A DNA stretch of 64,000 bases from Pseudorasbora parva (taxonomy: Eukaryota; Chordata; Actinopteri; Cypriniformes; Gobionidae), in NCBI RefSeq assembly GCF_024679245.1, contig NC_090177.1, positions 47,065,877 through 47,129,876 on the forward strand, given 5' to 3'. Of the stretch, positions 11,137-21,941 are shown in pieces. The notes under the pieces are model-generated. The model did not search any database. It saw nothing but the letters and a program-made list of their open reading frames with translations, and had not been told where the DNA came from. Within the stretch, counting starts at the first letter, position 1. The number at the start of each line of letters is the position of its first letter. The translations under genes and the position numbers were made by a program.

Positions 11137-11809
11137 TTACTGATTTTTCAGGTAGGTTTCCATATACGTATTAAAAAAGAAAAGGTCGAGTTTATTCTTC
11201 ATTTCCAAGATTAGGGAGTCATCTCGCCAGATTCTCTCAACTGTGATGTCACTTTTGGTAGATGTTATAAAATCACACCAAGGCAAACCAGTTATTGCCA
11301 GCTGACCTTGGACCTGAAAGAAATACCTGTGACTTCTTCTCAGTTTGGCCTGGCCATTTATAAATTTAATGTGTGTAGCTTCTGTTCTGTGGTCAACATT
11401 TGGGCATTTAACTTCAGCTAACCCAAAGGGAGGATCTTCAGTTGGGTCACATACCTTACCGTCAGGGCTAGCACCAAGATACGGTGCATCAGGGTGTATA
11501 ATCAAGCCAGAAGGCGACACATTAACACTACACAGATCACTGTATTGCTGTAGGACTTCTAGCTCGAGATCAATACCTCTTTTCATGGCAGCTGTTTGCC
11601 GTACACCCCTCAGAATCCTGACTGCAAGTGCCTCACTAGAAGAATCCCCTCTTGCACCGTTTACTTCCCCAAATCTACTGGCAGTCAGGCGTGGCTAACG
11701 CATCTGCTTCCAGAGTGGATTCTCTGACTGCTCTCTTGTGTTTTTCTCAATGATGCATGATAATTCACGAGTGACCACTAAACTCTCACTGTGAAAAAAC
11801 TGAGGATAA
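11137..11809 (-). pseudogene. YqaJ-type nuclease of the ISL2EU transposon
   Basis: Read on the minus strand from about 11809 the frame runs through LTASRFGEV, then LGASPDGKV, AEVKCPN and HRYFFQVQGQLAITGL. These are the conserved blocks of YqaJ-like (PD-(D/E)xK superfamily) viral/phage recombinase nucleases. The catalytic Asp is in SPDG, the E-x-K in EVKCP, and the following Gln in VQGQ. One in-frame TAG at 11695-11697 interrupts the domain just before LTASRFG. A downstream Met at 11586 opens a 149-codon frame, which lacks the N-terminal part. A probable further upstream exon lies at 11891-12076, with a good donor GTAAGT at its 3' edge. The gene is convergent with the THAP/DDE transposase, as in other ISL2EU elements. 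Confidence 0.8.
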
Positions 11810-11890
11810 CTGGGAACAAAATTAGGTGTCTTTCTAATTTATAACCATATAATGGAAGTTGAGGGAATAAGGGGGCTTTAGGATACTTAC

Positions 11891-12076
11891 AAATTTCTCG
11901 AGATACTAGTGCTGGGCATTGATAAGAGAGAACTGAGCCATGAGGGACTGGACCAAATTTTGAATCCACTAATGTCATGTTTGAGAGGCCACACAAAGTC
12001 TTGCAAATTCCTGGCTGTGGTCTAAGGTCTCTCAAGTGATCTCCAACAGAAAGCACTGCTGGGTCAGGTAGGGGTC
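11891..12076 (-). pseudogene. Possible upstream exon of the YqaJ gene
   Basis: An open stretch bounded on the minus strand by an acceptor-like TTTTCAG at 12077 and a donor-like GTAAGT at 11890. The encoded segment includes SVGDHLRDLRPQPG. Joining it to the 11809 exon with these sites gives an early stop, so either the true splice sites differ or the exon is decayed. Confidence 0.4.
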
Positions 12077-12181
12077 CTGAAAACACATGATGAAAGGAAG
12101 TGTCATTACTGCTGACTGACTAGTTAAGATTTATTAGAGGCACTCAGTATATAAATGGTTGACATTTGCATTAATCATTAA

Positions 12182-12182
12182 A

Positions 12183-12214
<32 letters not shown>

Positions 12215-12230
12215 AATATGTGTGTGTATA

Positions 12231-12303
<73 letters not shown>
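12182..12303. repeat. (TG)n/(TA)n microsatellite
   Basis: A TG run at 12184-12202 is followed by a long TA run (about 12230-12303). The Tc1 element to the right is inserted inside this TA tract, which resumes at 16054. Confidence 0.95.
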
Positions 12304-12306
<3 letters not shown>

Positions 12307-12701
12307 TATTGTTCAAAATAATAGCAGTACAATGTGACTAACCAGAATAATCAAGGTTTTTAGTATATTTTTTATTGCTACGTGGCAAACAAGTTACCAG
12401 TAGGTTCAGTAGATTGTCAGAAAACAAACAAGACCCAGCATTCATGATATGCACGCTCTTAAGGCTGTGCAATTGGGCAATTAGTTGAAAGGGGTGTGTT
12501 CAAAAAAATAGCAGTGTCTACCTTTGACTGTACAAACTCAAAACTATTTTGTACAAACATTTTTTTTTCTGGGATTTAGCAATCCTGTGAATCACTAAAC
12601 TAATATTTAGTTGTATGACCACAGTTTTTTAAAACTGCTTGACATCTGTGTGGCATGGAGTCAACCAACTTGTGGCACCTCTCAGCTGTTATTCCACTCC
12701 A

Positions 12702-14822
12702 CACAGCAAAAACTCCAGTGTTAAATTAACTCTCCTGAGAGTACATGTGAGACCACACTCAAGAGTGTTAAAGTGTTAAAATAAGAGTGTTAAAGTAACA
12801 CTGAAGCAGTGTTAATAGTTAATAAGATAATTAACTGATTATTGGCAATTATTGAAGATACCTGATGATAACAAGCAGAATCACCAAATGAGAACATCAC
12901 AATTCACAAGTGGACATATTTTCCATTTGTAATTGCAAAGCAACTCAGACAGTGTGTGTTTGTCCGAAAATCATAAAAATAAAAGAAACTTCACTCACAC
13001 CTTTAGACACTTTAGACAACTTATCATCTGTAATTCACACATTTTTGGATCATGAGAGAAACCAGACCTGAAGGAAAGACTCTCTGGCTCAGGATTCAAT
13101 CCAGGATCTTCTTGTTGTGAGGAGCCAGTGTTTCCCACTGAGACACTGTGCTGCCCTTAATCACAGATATAAGACACACTTTGACTATTTCTGTCAGAGT
13201 CAGACGTCTACAGAAGCTCTTACTGAGAATTAACAGAGGTTTAGATGTTGAGGATTTATGGTTCATTTGAAGTCACCATTGTGGAGGGAAGCGTTTGCTT
13301 TAGTTGGGCTCTTGGTCCCCGTACGTGTGTTAGCGTTTCTTAGGCTGCTGTAACTGTGTGTGTGAAACACAAGAGTTGTGGCTGAGAAAGCAAAGCTAAT
13401 GTGACATCAGATGTTGTCAGCTCCTTGTTGATGATAACTAAATCATCAGAAAGTGAGCATCTGATGTTGTTTTTTTGTGTTCTTGTTTGGCACAATAGTT
13501 ATTTGTTTATAGCCTCTATAATCTTGTGAATCTGCATTATTGGCACCAATAGCAATAAAAGGACCACCTATCCTGACGGATGAGAAAAAAAAGTATGTGT
13601 ACCCAATGTTTTGAGAAAATATTTCCAATGGTCACACACAGATATCAAGATTTGGCCTATGATTCACAACAATGGTGACAATCAAGCATCAGTTTTGTAC
13701 TACGAAGCCACCCATCATGCATTGCAGCAGGAAGCGTTTTTGTGTCACCGTTGTTGTGAAACATAGGCCAAACCTTGATGTCTGTGTGTGATCATGGGAA
13801 ATATTTTCTCAAAACATTGGGTGTATGTAATTTATCATCCTTCAGGATAAGGCTATTGGTGCCAATACTGCAGAGGCTATAAACAAATTACTATTGTACC
13901 AAATAAAAACATAATATCAGATGCACACTTTCTGATGATTTAGTTATCATCAACAAGGAGCTGACAACACCTGATGTCACTTTAGCTTTGCTTTCTCAGC
14001 CACAACTCTTGTGTTTCACACACACAGTTACAGCAGCCTCAGAAACGCTAACACTCGTACGAGGACCAAGAGCCCAACTAAAGCAAACGCTTCCCTCCAC
14101 AATGGTGACTTCAAATGAACCATAAATCATCAACATCTAATTATCTGTTAATTTTGTTTTTATGATTTTTGGATAAACACACTTTGTCTGTGAGTTGCTT
14201 TGCAATTACAGCTAAAACATATGTCCACAATGAGCAGATTTGAACTAGTGTTTAACCTTGAGGTCCATGAGGGTCTATATCAGACGTGCAGATCACGTCC
14301 AAAACAGACGTCATAAAAACTTTCATTCTGGCTCCTCAGTGGACGTCTTTTCAACGTCTGCCTCTAGTGGCAAAGAAATCATTAGAATTATATTGAAAAT
14401 GCTGGATCTCATGTTATAATCAACCAGATAAACCCAACTAAGAGACTCTAAATTAGCTGAGGGATTCAGATCAAGTAATGACAACATCAAAACATAACCA
14501 ACAGCAAACAATCAGCTTTTCTCATGGCTTGTCTGACTGTTGGTTACGGCATCAAACAAAATATAATCTTACAAAGTCAAGGGTCAAGAGCCCAAGTTAA
14601 ACAAACACTGATCACCAAAATGGCCTCATTTGGTAATTCTGTTAACATCAGGTATCTTCAATAATTGCCAATCACCACTCCATTAATCAGTTAATTATCT
14701 TATTAACTTTAACACTGCTTCAGTGTTACTTTAACACTCTTACTTTAACACTTTAAAACTCTTGAGTGTGGTCTCACATGTACTCTCAGGGGAGTTAATT
14801 TAACACTGGAGTTTTTGCTGTG
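12702..14822. mobile_element. Palindromic non-autonomous element with CACAG termini (EnSpm/CACTA-like)
   Basis: The ends are CACAGCAAAAACTCCAGTG and its exact inverse, with a further 180 bp of near-identical inverted sequence. Comparison with the uninterrupted Tc1 copy at 36735-36760 shows the insertion point precisely: the dinucleotide CA is duplicated (12700-12701 and 14823-14824). Termini starting CAC[A/T]G with a 2-bp duplication fit the EnSpm/CACTA superfamily. Almost the whole element is one large palindrome: the block 13418-13456 recurs inverted at 13926-13966, and the centre is about 13690-13745. The right arm has about 400 bp (14190-14620) not matched on the left. No transposase frame was seen. 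Superfamily assignment is inference from termini. Confidence 0.75.
13070..13160 (-). repeat. tRNA-like SINE fragment
   Basis: On the minus strand the segment reads GGGCAGCACAGTGTCTCAGTG, later CCTCACAACAAGAAGATCCTGG and a B-box-like GATTGAATCC. This resembles the tRNA-derived head of fish DANA-type SINEs. It occurs only in the left arm of the palindromic element, so it was probably a later insertion or was lost from the other arm. Confidence 0.45.
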
Positions 14823-14824
14823 CA

Positions 14825-15717
14825 TGATTCTTTAACAACATTCCACAATTCATTCACATTTCTTGGTTTTGCTTCAGAAACAGCATTTTTGATATCACCC
14901 CACAAGTTCTCAATTGGATTAAGGTCTGGAGATTGGGCTGGCCACTCCATAACATTAATTTTGTTGGTTTGGAACCAAGACTTTGCCCGTTTACTAGTGT
15001 GTTTTGGGTCATTGTCTTGTTGAAACAACCGTTTCAAGGGCATGTCCTCTTCAGCATAGGGCAACATGACCTCTTCAAGTATTTTAACATATGCAAACTG
15101 ATCCATGATCCCTGGTATGCGATAAATAGGCCCAACACCATAGTAGGAGAAACATGCCCATATCATGATGCTTGCTCCTCTATGCTTCACTGTCTTCACT
15201 GTGTACTGTGGCTTGAATTCAGAGTTTGGGGGTCGTCTCACAAACTGCCTGTGGCCCTTGGACCCAAAAAGAACAATTTTACTCTCATCAGTCCACAAAA
15301 TGTTCCTCCATTTCTCTTTAGGCCAGTTGATGTGTTCTTTGGCAAATTGTAACCTCTTCTGCACATGCCTTTTTTTAACACAGGGACTTTGCGGGGGATT
15401 CTTGAAAATAGATTAGCTTCACACAGACGTCTTCTAACTGTCACAGTACTTACAGGTAACTCCAGACTGCCTTTGATCATCCTGGAGGTGATCATTGGCT
15501 GAGCCTTTGCCATTCTGGTTATTCTTCTATCCATTTTGATGGTTGTCTTCCGTTTTCTTCCACGTCTCTCTGGTTTTGCTCTCCATTTTAAGGCATTGGA
15601 GATCATTTTAGCTGAATAGCCTATCATTTTTTGCACCTCTTTATAGGTTTTCCCCTCTCTAATCAACTTTTTAATCAAAGTACGCTGTTCTTCTGAACAA
15701 TGTCTTGAACGACCCAT
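14825..15717 (-). pseudogene. Tc1 transposase, copy 1 (frameshifted and split)
   Basis: The start Met is at 15717. An N-terminal paired-type helix-turn-helix region (MGRSRHCSEEQRTLIK...) lies in one frame to about 15370. The catalytic part lies in another frame from about 15364: LWTDESKI (Asp), FQQDNDPKH (Asp) and [11 protein letters not shown] (Glu), the DD34E set of Tc1. The frame change sits at an A run near 15370 that is one base shorter than in copy 2. The last part of the gene is displaced to 12640-12701 by the CACAG-ended insertion, which enters after the codons for NVVKES. It is therefore inactive for two independent reasons. Confidence 0.9.
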
Positions 15718-16050
15718 TTTCCTCAGCTTTCAAATGCATGTTCAACAAGTGTTGGCTTCATCCTTAAATAGGGGCCACCTGATTCACACCTGTTTCTTTA
15801 CAAAATTGATGACCTCAGTGATTGAATGCCACACTGCTATTTTTTTGAACACACCCCTTTCAACTAATTCAACTAATTGCCCAATTGCACAGCCTTAAGA
15901 GCGTGCATATCATGAATGCTGGGTCTTGTTTGTTTTCTGACAATCTACTGAACCTACTGGTAACTTGTTTGCCACGCAGCAATAAAAAATATACTAAAAA
16001 CCTTGATTATTCTTTTTAGTCACATTGTACTGCAATTATTTTGAACAATA

Positions 16051-16053
<3 letters not shown>

Positions 16054-16122
<69 letters not shown>

Positions 16123-16136
16123 AAACACATATACAT

Positions 16137-16170
<34 letters not shown>
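16054..16170. repeat. (TA)n/(CA)n microsatellite, right half
   Basis: This continues the TA tract interrupted by Tc1 copy 1, followed by a CA/TA compound run. Confidence 0.95.
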
Positions 16171-16959
16171 GGGTAGTTGACGTGACATGGCTTTTTCACT
16201 GTCACACAAGATAAAACATAATTTAATTTTATTTCATAATTTATTTCACATTTTCATAATTTAGAATACTGTAAATGGTTAAACATTTTCTAGGTTTACA
16301 TGAATTTGTTGTTTTAATACCCAAGTTATTGTTAGTTTTTTTAGAACTTTGAGCCAAATCTCAAAATTGTCCTATGGTGTGATGGTAGACAACATTATTT
16401 CATAAATATGATATTTTATAAATATAGAAAATAATGTTTAAAAATCTTAATGAACACACTTGGCATAATTGTGCAAGTGTCTATTTCACTAAGTGGCCAT
16501 CACTTTTCATATACATACATTTCTAAAAGTGTAGGAATTTCATAAAGTTTGTCACAGAAAAAAATTCCTTGGGTGTTATGCAAAAACCTGATTTTAATTT
16601 GGGCAATATCATGGACAACTACATTTAATTGAAAGACCCCACTCAAGGTCATGTGACTGAAGACCCCTATGAAAGCCATGAGAATTGCATATTGGTCTAG
16701 TTATATTTTAAAACAGCCAGTCATTGTAGCCATTCGTTCGGGGAAAAGGCATTTAAAACATAGACAGATTATGGAGTTATATCAAATGACATCGGGCAAT
16801 GGCAGCGCAAGTTGTTCAGAAGAATGCAAGAGCTAAACTTCTACAAGCGCAATAACATCCACAGCACACAAAAAAAGAAGGTAAGCAACATAGTCGGAAA
16901 ACTTTGCCCATTAAATAGATGTGCAAGGCAAGTATTAAGGAAAGGCAAGTAAGGTATCA
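16171..16959. other. AT-rich spacer
   Basis: No coding signal. The last about 100 bp may belong to the truncated LINE to the right, whose 5' limit is not visible. Confidence 0.4.
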
Positions 16960-16965
16960 AGGCAA

Positions 16966-18432
16966 GTGGGGAAAAGTGCTGGTCCGGATGGCATACCGCC
17001 AGAGGTACTGAAGAACTGTGACTTTGATGACATCATTCTAGAGTTCTGCAACCTTGCTCTGCTGCACAATCGGCTGCCTGATATGTGGTCTCTATCAAAC
17101 ATCGTGCCAGTGCCCAAATCCGGAGACCTCTCGAAGCCAGACAACTACCGAGGCATCAGCCTGACCTGTAGCATTGCGAAAATCTACAACCGAATGATTC
17201 TGAACAGGGTCCGGCAAGCAATAGACCCTCACCTGAGAGTAAATCAGAACGGCTTTCGAGAAGGGCGAACTGCTACAGCCCAGATCTTGGCACTCAGGAG
17301 ATTGATAGAGGAGGTGAGGAAGGACAACCTGACTGCAGTCCTATGTTTCATAGACTTCAAAAAGGCATTTGATTCAATTCACAGAGGTATGATGGTGAAG
17401 ATCCTGAAGGCATACGGAATTCCTCCGAACCTTCTCCGGGCAATAGAGTCCATGTACTCAGGAACAAGGGCCAGGGTGGTGACACCAGATGGCAACAGCG
17501 AGGAGTTTGACATCTTGGCTGGAGTCATGCAAGGGGACACACTAGCCCCCTTCTTCTTCATCATAGTCCTTGATTATGCACTCAGGAAGGCAATCAGTGG
17601 GCGAGAGCAGGAACTAGGCTTCACGCTGACACCAAGGAAATCAAGTCGACACCCGGCAGTAGTCTTGACAGACCTTGACTATGCAGATGACATCAGTCTG
17701 CTCTCCGACAACATGGAACAAGCACAGGAACTACTACACAGGGTAGAGCTAGAGTGCATCAAGGTTGGCCTTAGGATAAATGCAAAGAAAACTGAGGTCA
17801 TGACCTACAACGTTCCACCGGAACATCAACCTCTGATAACAGCAGAAGACGCTGTGCTGCAAGAAGTTGAGGACTTCAAATACCTGGGCGCATGGGTCAA
17901 CTCAACTGAGCAAGATCTAAAAGTGAGGAAGGCACTTGCTTGGAGGGCCCTGAACGGCATGAACAGTGTATGGAACTCAAACCTTTCCCGCCAAATCAAG
18001 CTTAGCTTCTTCTACGCGACGGTAGAGTCTGTTCTCCTCTATGGCAGTGAATGCTGGACCCTGAATCCAACCTTAGAGAAGTCCCTGGACGGGTGCTACA
18101 CCAGGATGTTGCGTGCAGTGCTTAACTTTAGCAAGAGTGAGCATGTAACCAATAAAATCCTGTATGAGGGAGTACCAAGAGTGAGCAATAAGATTGCTGT
18201 GAGGAGAATGAGACTTGCAGGACATTGCCGAAGGCATCGAGAACTGCCAGCCAGCAAGCTGGTGCTATGGGAACCAACACATGGCCATCGGTCAAGAGGA
18301 CGTCCCACACTAACGTACGCGGACATACTCAAGAGGGATGCAGGAGCCCAGAGCACCAATGAACTGGCCAGATGCATGGAGAATCGGGATGACTGGAGGC
18401 AACGATGGAAGGCTCGTCTGAGGACGACCTAG
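16966..18432 (+). CDS. LINE reverse transcriptase ORF, 5'-truncated
   Basis: An open frame of 488 codons for the RT and C-terminal part of a non-LTR retrotransposon ORF2, the polymerase that performs target-primed reverse transcription. It opens in the first RT block (GPDGIPPEVLK). It then shows NYRGISL, the palm Asp motif FIDFKKAFDSI (about residue 128-138), the catalytic YADD (near residue 245) and the thumb KTEVM. The C-terminal region has GSECWTL and RRMRLAGHCRRH motifs and ends in a Trp/Arg-rich tail. The endonuclease and 5' end are missing, the usual result of incomplete reverse transcription. The C-terminal layout recalls RTE/Proto-like clades of aquatic animals; clade assignment is tentative. 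The retained part has no internal stop, so the insertion is fairly young. Confidence 0.85.
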   Translation: MGKSAGPDGIPPEVLKNCDFDDIILEFCNLALLHNRLPDMWSLSNIVPVPKSGDLSKPDNYRGISLTCSIAKIYNRMILNRVRQAIDPHLRVNQNGFREGRTATAQILALRRLIEEVRKDNLTAVLCFIDFKKAFDSIHRGMMVKILKAYGIPPNLLRAIESMYSGTRARVVTPDGNSEEFDILAGVMQGDTLAPFFFIIVLDYALRKAISGREQELGFTLTPRKSSRHPAVVLTDLDYADDISLLSDNMEQAQELLHRVELECIKVGLRINAKKTEVMTYNVPPEHQPLITAEDAVLQEVEDFKYLGAWVNSTEQDLKVRKALAWRALNGMNSVWNSNLSRQIKLSFFYATVESVLLYGSECWTLNPTLEKSLDGCYTRMLRAVLNFSKSEHVTNKILYEGVPRVSNKIAVRRMRLAGHCRRHRELPASKLVLWEPTHGHRSRGRPTLTYADILKRDAGAQSTNELARCMENRDDWRQRWKARLRTT

Positions 18433-18541
18433 AGAGAGAAGGCAAGCAGGAGAGTTTTGGGGCTGTTATGGACAATTAAAAATGTGAACATGCACGTTGC
18501 ACTGTTGTGCGGTGGACTTGCAGCGAATTTCAGTGAATGAA

Positions 18542-18780
18542 CCCTTACGAAAGGAAAATATATTTACCAATATATTTTCTTGAAATATATTTTAATATAT
18601 GGAATAATATATTGATGGTATTATACAATATATTCATGCAATATATTGCAAAATATACAAATGATTGCCGCTTTCAATATATTGCAATATATTGGAAAAT
18701 ATAAATATTAAATCCCATATATGTGAATATAATGCATGATATTTTCAAATATATTGCAATATATTTTTGTTTCGTAAGGG
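18542..18780. repeat. Palindromic MITE with CCCTTACGAAA termini
   Basis: 239 bp ending in CCCTTACGAAA and its inverse TTTCGTAAGGG. The inside is an AT-rich near-palindrome built from ATATATT/CAATATATTGCAA motifs. No coding capacity and no clear target duplication. The transposon superfamily is not identified. Confidence 0.75.
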
Positions 18781-19310
18781 AATAGAGTAAGCGTTTTAAT
18801 ATCATTGCTCCATAGTTTGTTTCTTGTATGATTGTTAGGCCTGCTGGTATAAAATAATTTGCACTATCTGCCTGAAAAAGACACGCTCTCTTTTCCATTC
18901 AGTCAAAATTACCGGTTTAATTTCTTCAGGCTCGTCCTATAGTCGTTACCCTGACATGACAGCGCGTAGAGTTAATAGCCTATAATGTCAATGACTTATT
19001 TTATTCAAGCTTTCTTTCTTTTTGCAATAGGCATTAATTAGCAGTGGGCTAAATTATTATTTTTTTTTTATTGAAACATTTCAAATAACAAATTGGCATT
19101 AACATTATCAATGATAGACATTAACAATACAACCAAGCAGCATATTGTAAACAAAATAATAAGAACATAACATAAAAAATAAATAAATAAAAATAAAATA
19201 AAAAACATGAAAGGAAAATTATAAGAGTAAATTAGATTTCAGGAATGGCTAATCCATATATATTGCCAGCAATTTAGAGAGCTTTAAGGCACTTCTCATT
19301 TTAAGTTGTT

Positions 19311-20786
19311 TTAAGGATTTAAATAACATTTTAAAGTCATTTTTAAAAGCCTCAAACATGGAGAAACTTTAACAAATCTACATTTGTGTATGTAAAATTT
19401 GGCTACAATCATCATATTATTACACAAAAATTCCATATCTTTGTTTTCCAAAAAGAGACCAAATTTGACAATTTGATAATCAAAGGCAGGTACATTTTTT
19501 GTCTCCAACCACTCATACAATCGGTCCCAAAAGGACTTAACAAACGTACAATTGTAAAAAAGATGTTCCTGAGATTCAATATCTTTTTGACAAAATGTAC
19601 AGACATTTCTATCCAAATTAAACCTTACTCTTAGAAATTCGTTACATGGATAAATATCATTAATTGTTTTGAAATGTACTTCTTTCATTTTAGGTAACAA
19701 AGGAAATGACACGTATCTGGTTCTAACTTTGATAGTGTCAAATTTTGAAAACCTTGGAGAAAGATTTTTTCTTTTAACAGGAAGAGGAAAATATTCGTTT
19801 GTAATAAGTGATCTCAAAACCTTATTACATTTTTCATCCAAGAAATTATACTTATCTATAAACAAATCCAAAAGTGTGGGTATTACAGAAGAGTATTGCA
19901 ATATACCTTTAATTAGATTTCTCAATGCTACAGGAATGGCTTTAACAACTAAAGAATGTTGTCTATATGAACAGTCCAAATTTTAAGATTTTCATAACTT
20001 TCATATTACCATATCCATCCATTAAATGTATTACAGCCCAAACTCCTTTTTCCATCCAGTCTTTATAAAATAAAGATTTCCTCTTATGTAAAATACACCT
20101 GTTATTCCAAATTATAGTCTTATGTGGCGTAAAATTATGCTTGTACAGCATTTTCCAATATAGTAACACCTGCACATGAAAATCTGATAACTTAAAGGTA
20201 GTTTTAAAGGTTTGAAATCACATCGTAAAAGGAGAGAGATACCCCCTACCTTTTGGAAAAGATAAAAAGGAAGACTAAACCATAAAGATTTTTCATTTTT
20301 AACAAATGTTTGTAACCATCTTGACTTGATCATACCATTCATTGCCCCAAAATCGATTACATTCATCCCTCCTTCTTCTACCGATTTTACTATATCATTT
20401 TTTCGAATCATATGCTGCTTATTGTTCCAAATAAAATCATAATGAATTCGGTTTATTTAAAATCAGTGGGGTTCCTTCAACAATCAAAACTGCAGCAATC
20501 CAGTGTCCATCTTTATCTCTTATAACTTCAACAACTTTTCCAGGGAAGTTGTTTAAACATATGGCAACACCAGCCGATCTATTAGTTCCTTGGCTAAATA
20601 AAATGGTATCCCCCCATTGGTTTCTCCAAAAAATTGAGTCTTCTGTATTGGAAAAAAAATACACTGTGCCTGTTGCCTTTTACAAAATAAAAAAATAGCT
20701 TTTCTCTTAATACTGTCTTTACAGCCCCACTTGGCTACTTTTGCTCTCGGGGTCCCCCTACAGATTGGAAAAAATAATGTCCTCAA
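19311..20786 (-). pseudogene. L1-like ORF2 remains without RT domain
   Basis: From 20786 the minus strand encodes part of an apurinic-like endonuclease (KRKAIFLFCKRQQAQ, then WRNQWGDTILFSQGTNRSAGVAI and DKDGHWI). At about 20450 the sequence jumps to the region that normally follows the RT thumb (GGMNVIDFGAMNGMIKSRWLQ), and then to the C-terminal Cys-rich domain at 19979-19311 (CTFCQKDIESQEHLFYNC, with Cys/His spacing of the zf-RVT type). The whole RT domain is missing. Several frame changes separate the pieces. It is non-functional. Confidence 0.75.
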
Positions 20787-20789
20787 CTA

Positions 20790-21900
20790 CTGTCGTAAGA
20801 TCTGTAATCCTACAACAGGGGATGCCATCGCGCGTGCATTTGTTGACATGACAGCCCTGATAGCCCAGAACTAGTGATGCGTGGGTCGTCTCATAACCCA
20901 CGGACCCCGTATGTCTATTTAATGGTCGCAGGTGCGTGGCGGGTTGTAAAAATATATACAGTGGTGCGGTGCTGGCCAAATAACTTCATAAAAGCGTCCC
21001 GCGGGTCGGTTCAGCACTAACAGTTCCCCTGAACACTGCAAGAGGATTTCGAGTTCTTCTGCCGGCGCGTGTGAAATGTCTTCATCCCAGGTAACGTTAC
21101 AGTCAGTGGCATATGTTTCAGCATGTCATATGAATATAATTTAATGGGTTTTATTTTTTTCAAACGCCAAATAATCACGATGCTCACGTTTACAAGCCAG
21201 CGTCATTATAGTAGTCTATTGGTTAGCGTTTTCCAGAATCTATATGATACTTCAGTTCAATGTTTGAGTGGTAGCTCACCGTAACAAGCAGGACAGCATC
21301 GGTCGGGCACGCCTCCTTCAGCTCACGCCGACGAGCAAACGCTGGTCACATGTTGATTCTCGTCCTGCCTTTAATCCCATCACTTTTTCGTTTCCTCTTA
21401 TTGCTTTCCTCCAACAAAACCTTTTCTTTCTTATGTGTCTCTGCTGCTTCGGACATGACTATATTATCCGACGAACAAAGTTGTGCTCGCACGTCTGAAT
21501 GTAAGGAAGTGTGTGTGTTGGTGGAAGTGACGTATATGCCGTAAAGCAGTCGAATTTTGTAGTTCTTTTTGTTCTCGGGTTACTACCGGAAACCCGAAGT
21601 TTAAAAGTACAATTAAAAACGATACAGACCCCATCAGGCTATGGCAGACGTGTCATTCAACCTATTGTAAGTTGATTTATCATCACAAGAGTCTTAAAAA
21701 ATATATTATGAAGGTTGAAAAGTTACCTAGTGCTGCTTTAAGCCCCCTGGTATTTAACGAAATAAAAGAAAACTTAGAACAAAATGTAAACATGGTAAGC
21801 AATAGTACTATAATTAGCTAGAACAAGCTAACAATAATGCACCACACCAAATATGTGAAGAAAGTAACGTCACATTGGTCCCTCGAAGCATAACCTTGTG
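20790..21900. other. GC-richer insertion of unknown origin between L1 ORF1 and ORF2
   Basis: The composition changes sharply here: CpG-rich strings such as GGGTCGTCTCATAACCCACGG and GCGTCCCGCGGGTCGG occur in an otherwise AT-rich element. The block does not read as L1 coding sequence. Motifs of the form GATGCGTGGGTCG recall subterminal parts of some fish hAT elements, but I could not find matching terminal inverted repeats or a target duplication. Confidence 0.35.
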
Positions 21901-21941
21901 TGTCTCATTTGTTCACTTTAATAAATCTCACAGAATATTTC

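Larger units (their letters stand above)
12304..16053 (-). mobile_element. Tc1/mariner transposon copy 1, interrupted
   Basis: The ends are CAGTATTGTTCAAAATAATA and its inverted copy, with TA on both sides. The inverted terminal repeats are about 215 bp long (12304-12520 and 15837-16053), the long-TIR form typical of fish Tc1 elements. Without the 2.1-kb insertion at 12702-14822 the element is about 1.63 kb, matching copy 2 at 35522-37139. The transposase is on the minus strand. Confidence 0.93.

Noticed and set aside
13070..13160. A functional tRNA gene
   Set aside because: The B-box and A-box are degenerate and the match is to the tRNA-derived head of a SINE.
14933..15416. Plus-strand frames opposite Tc1 transposase copy 1 (also minus-strand frames at 36150-36788)
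   Set aside because: Antisense shadows; the transposase motifs are on the other strand.
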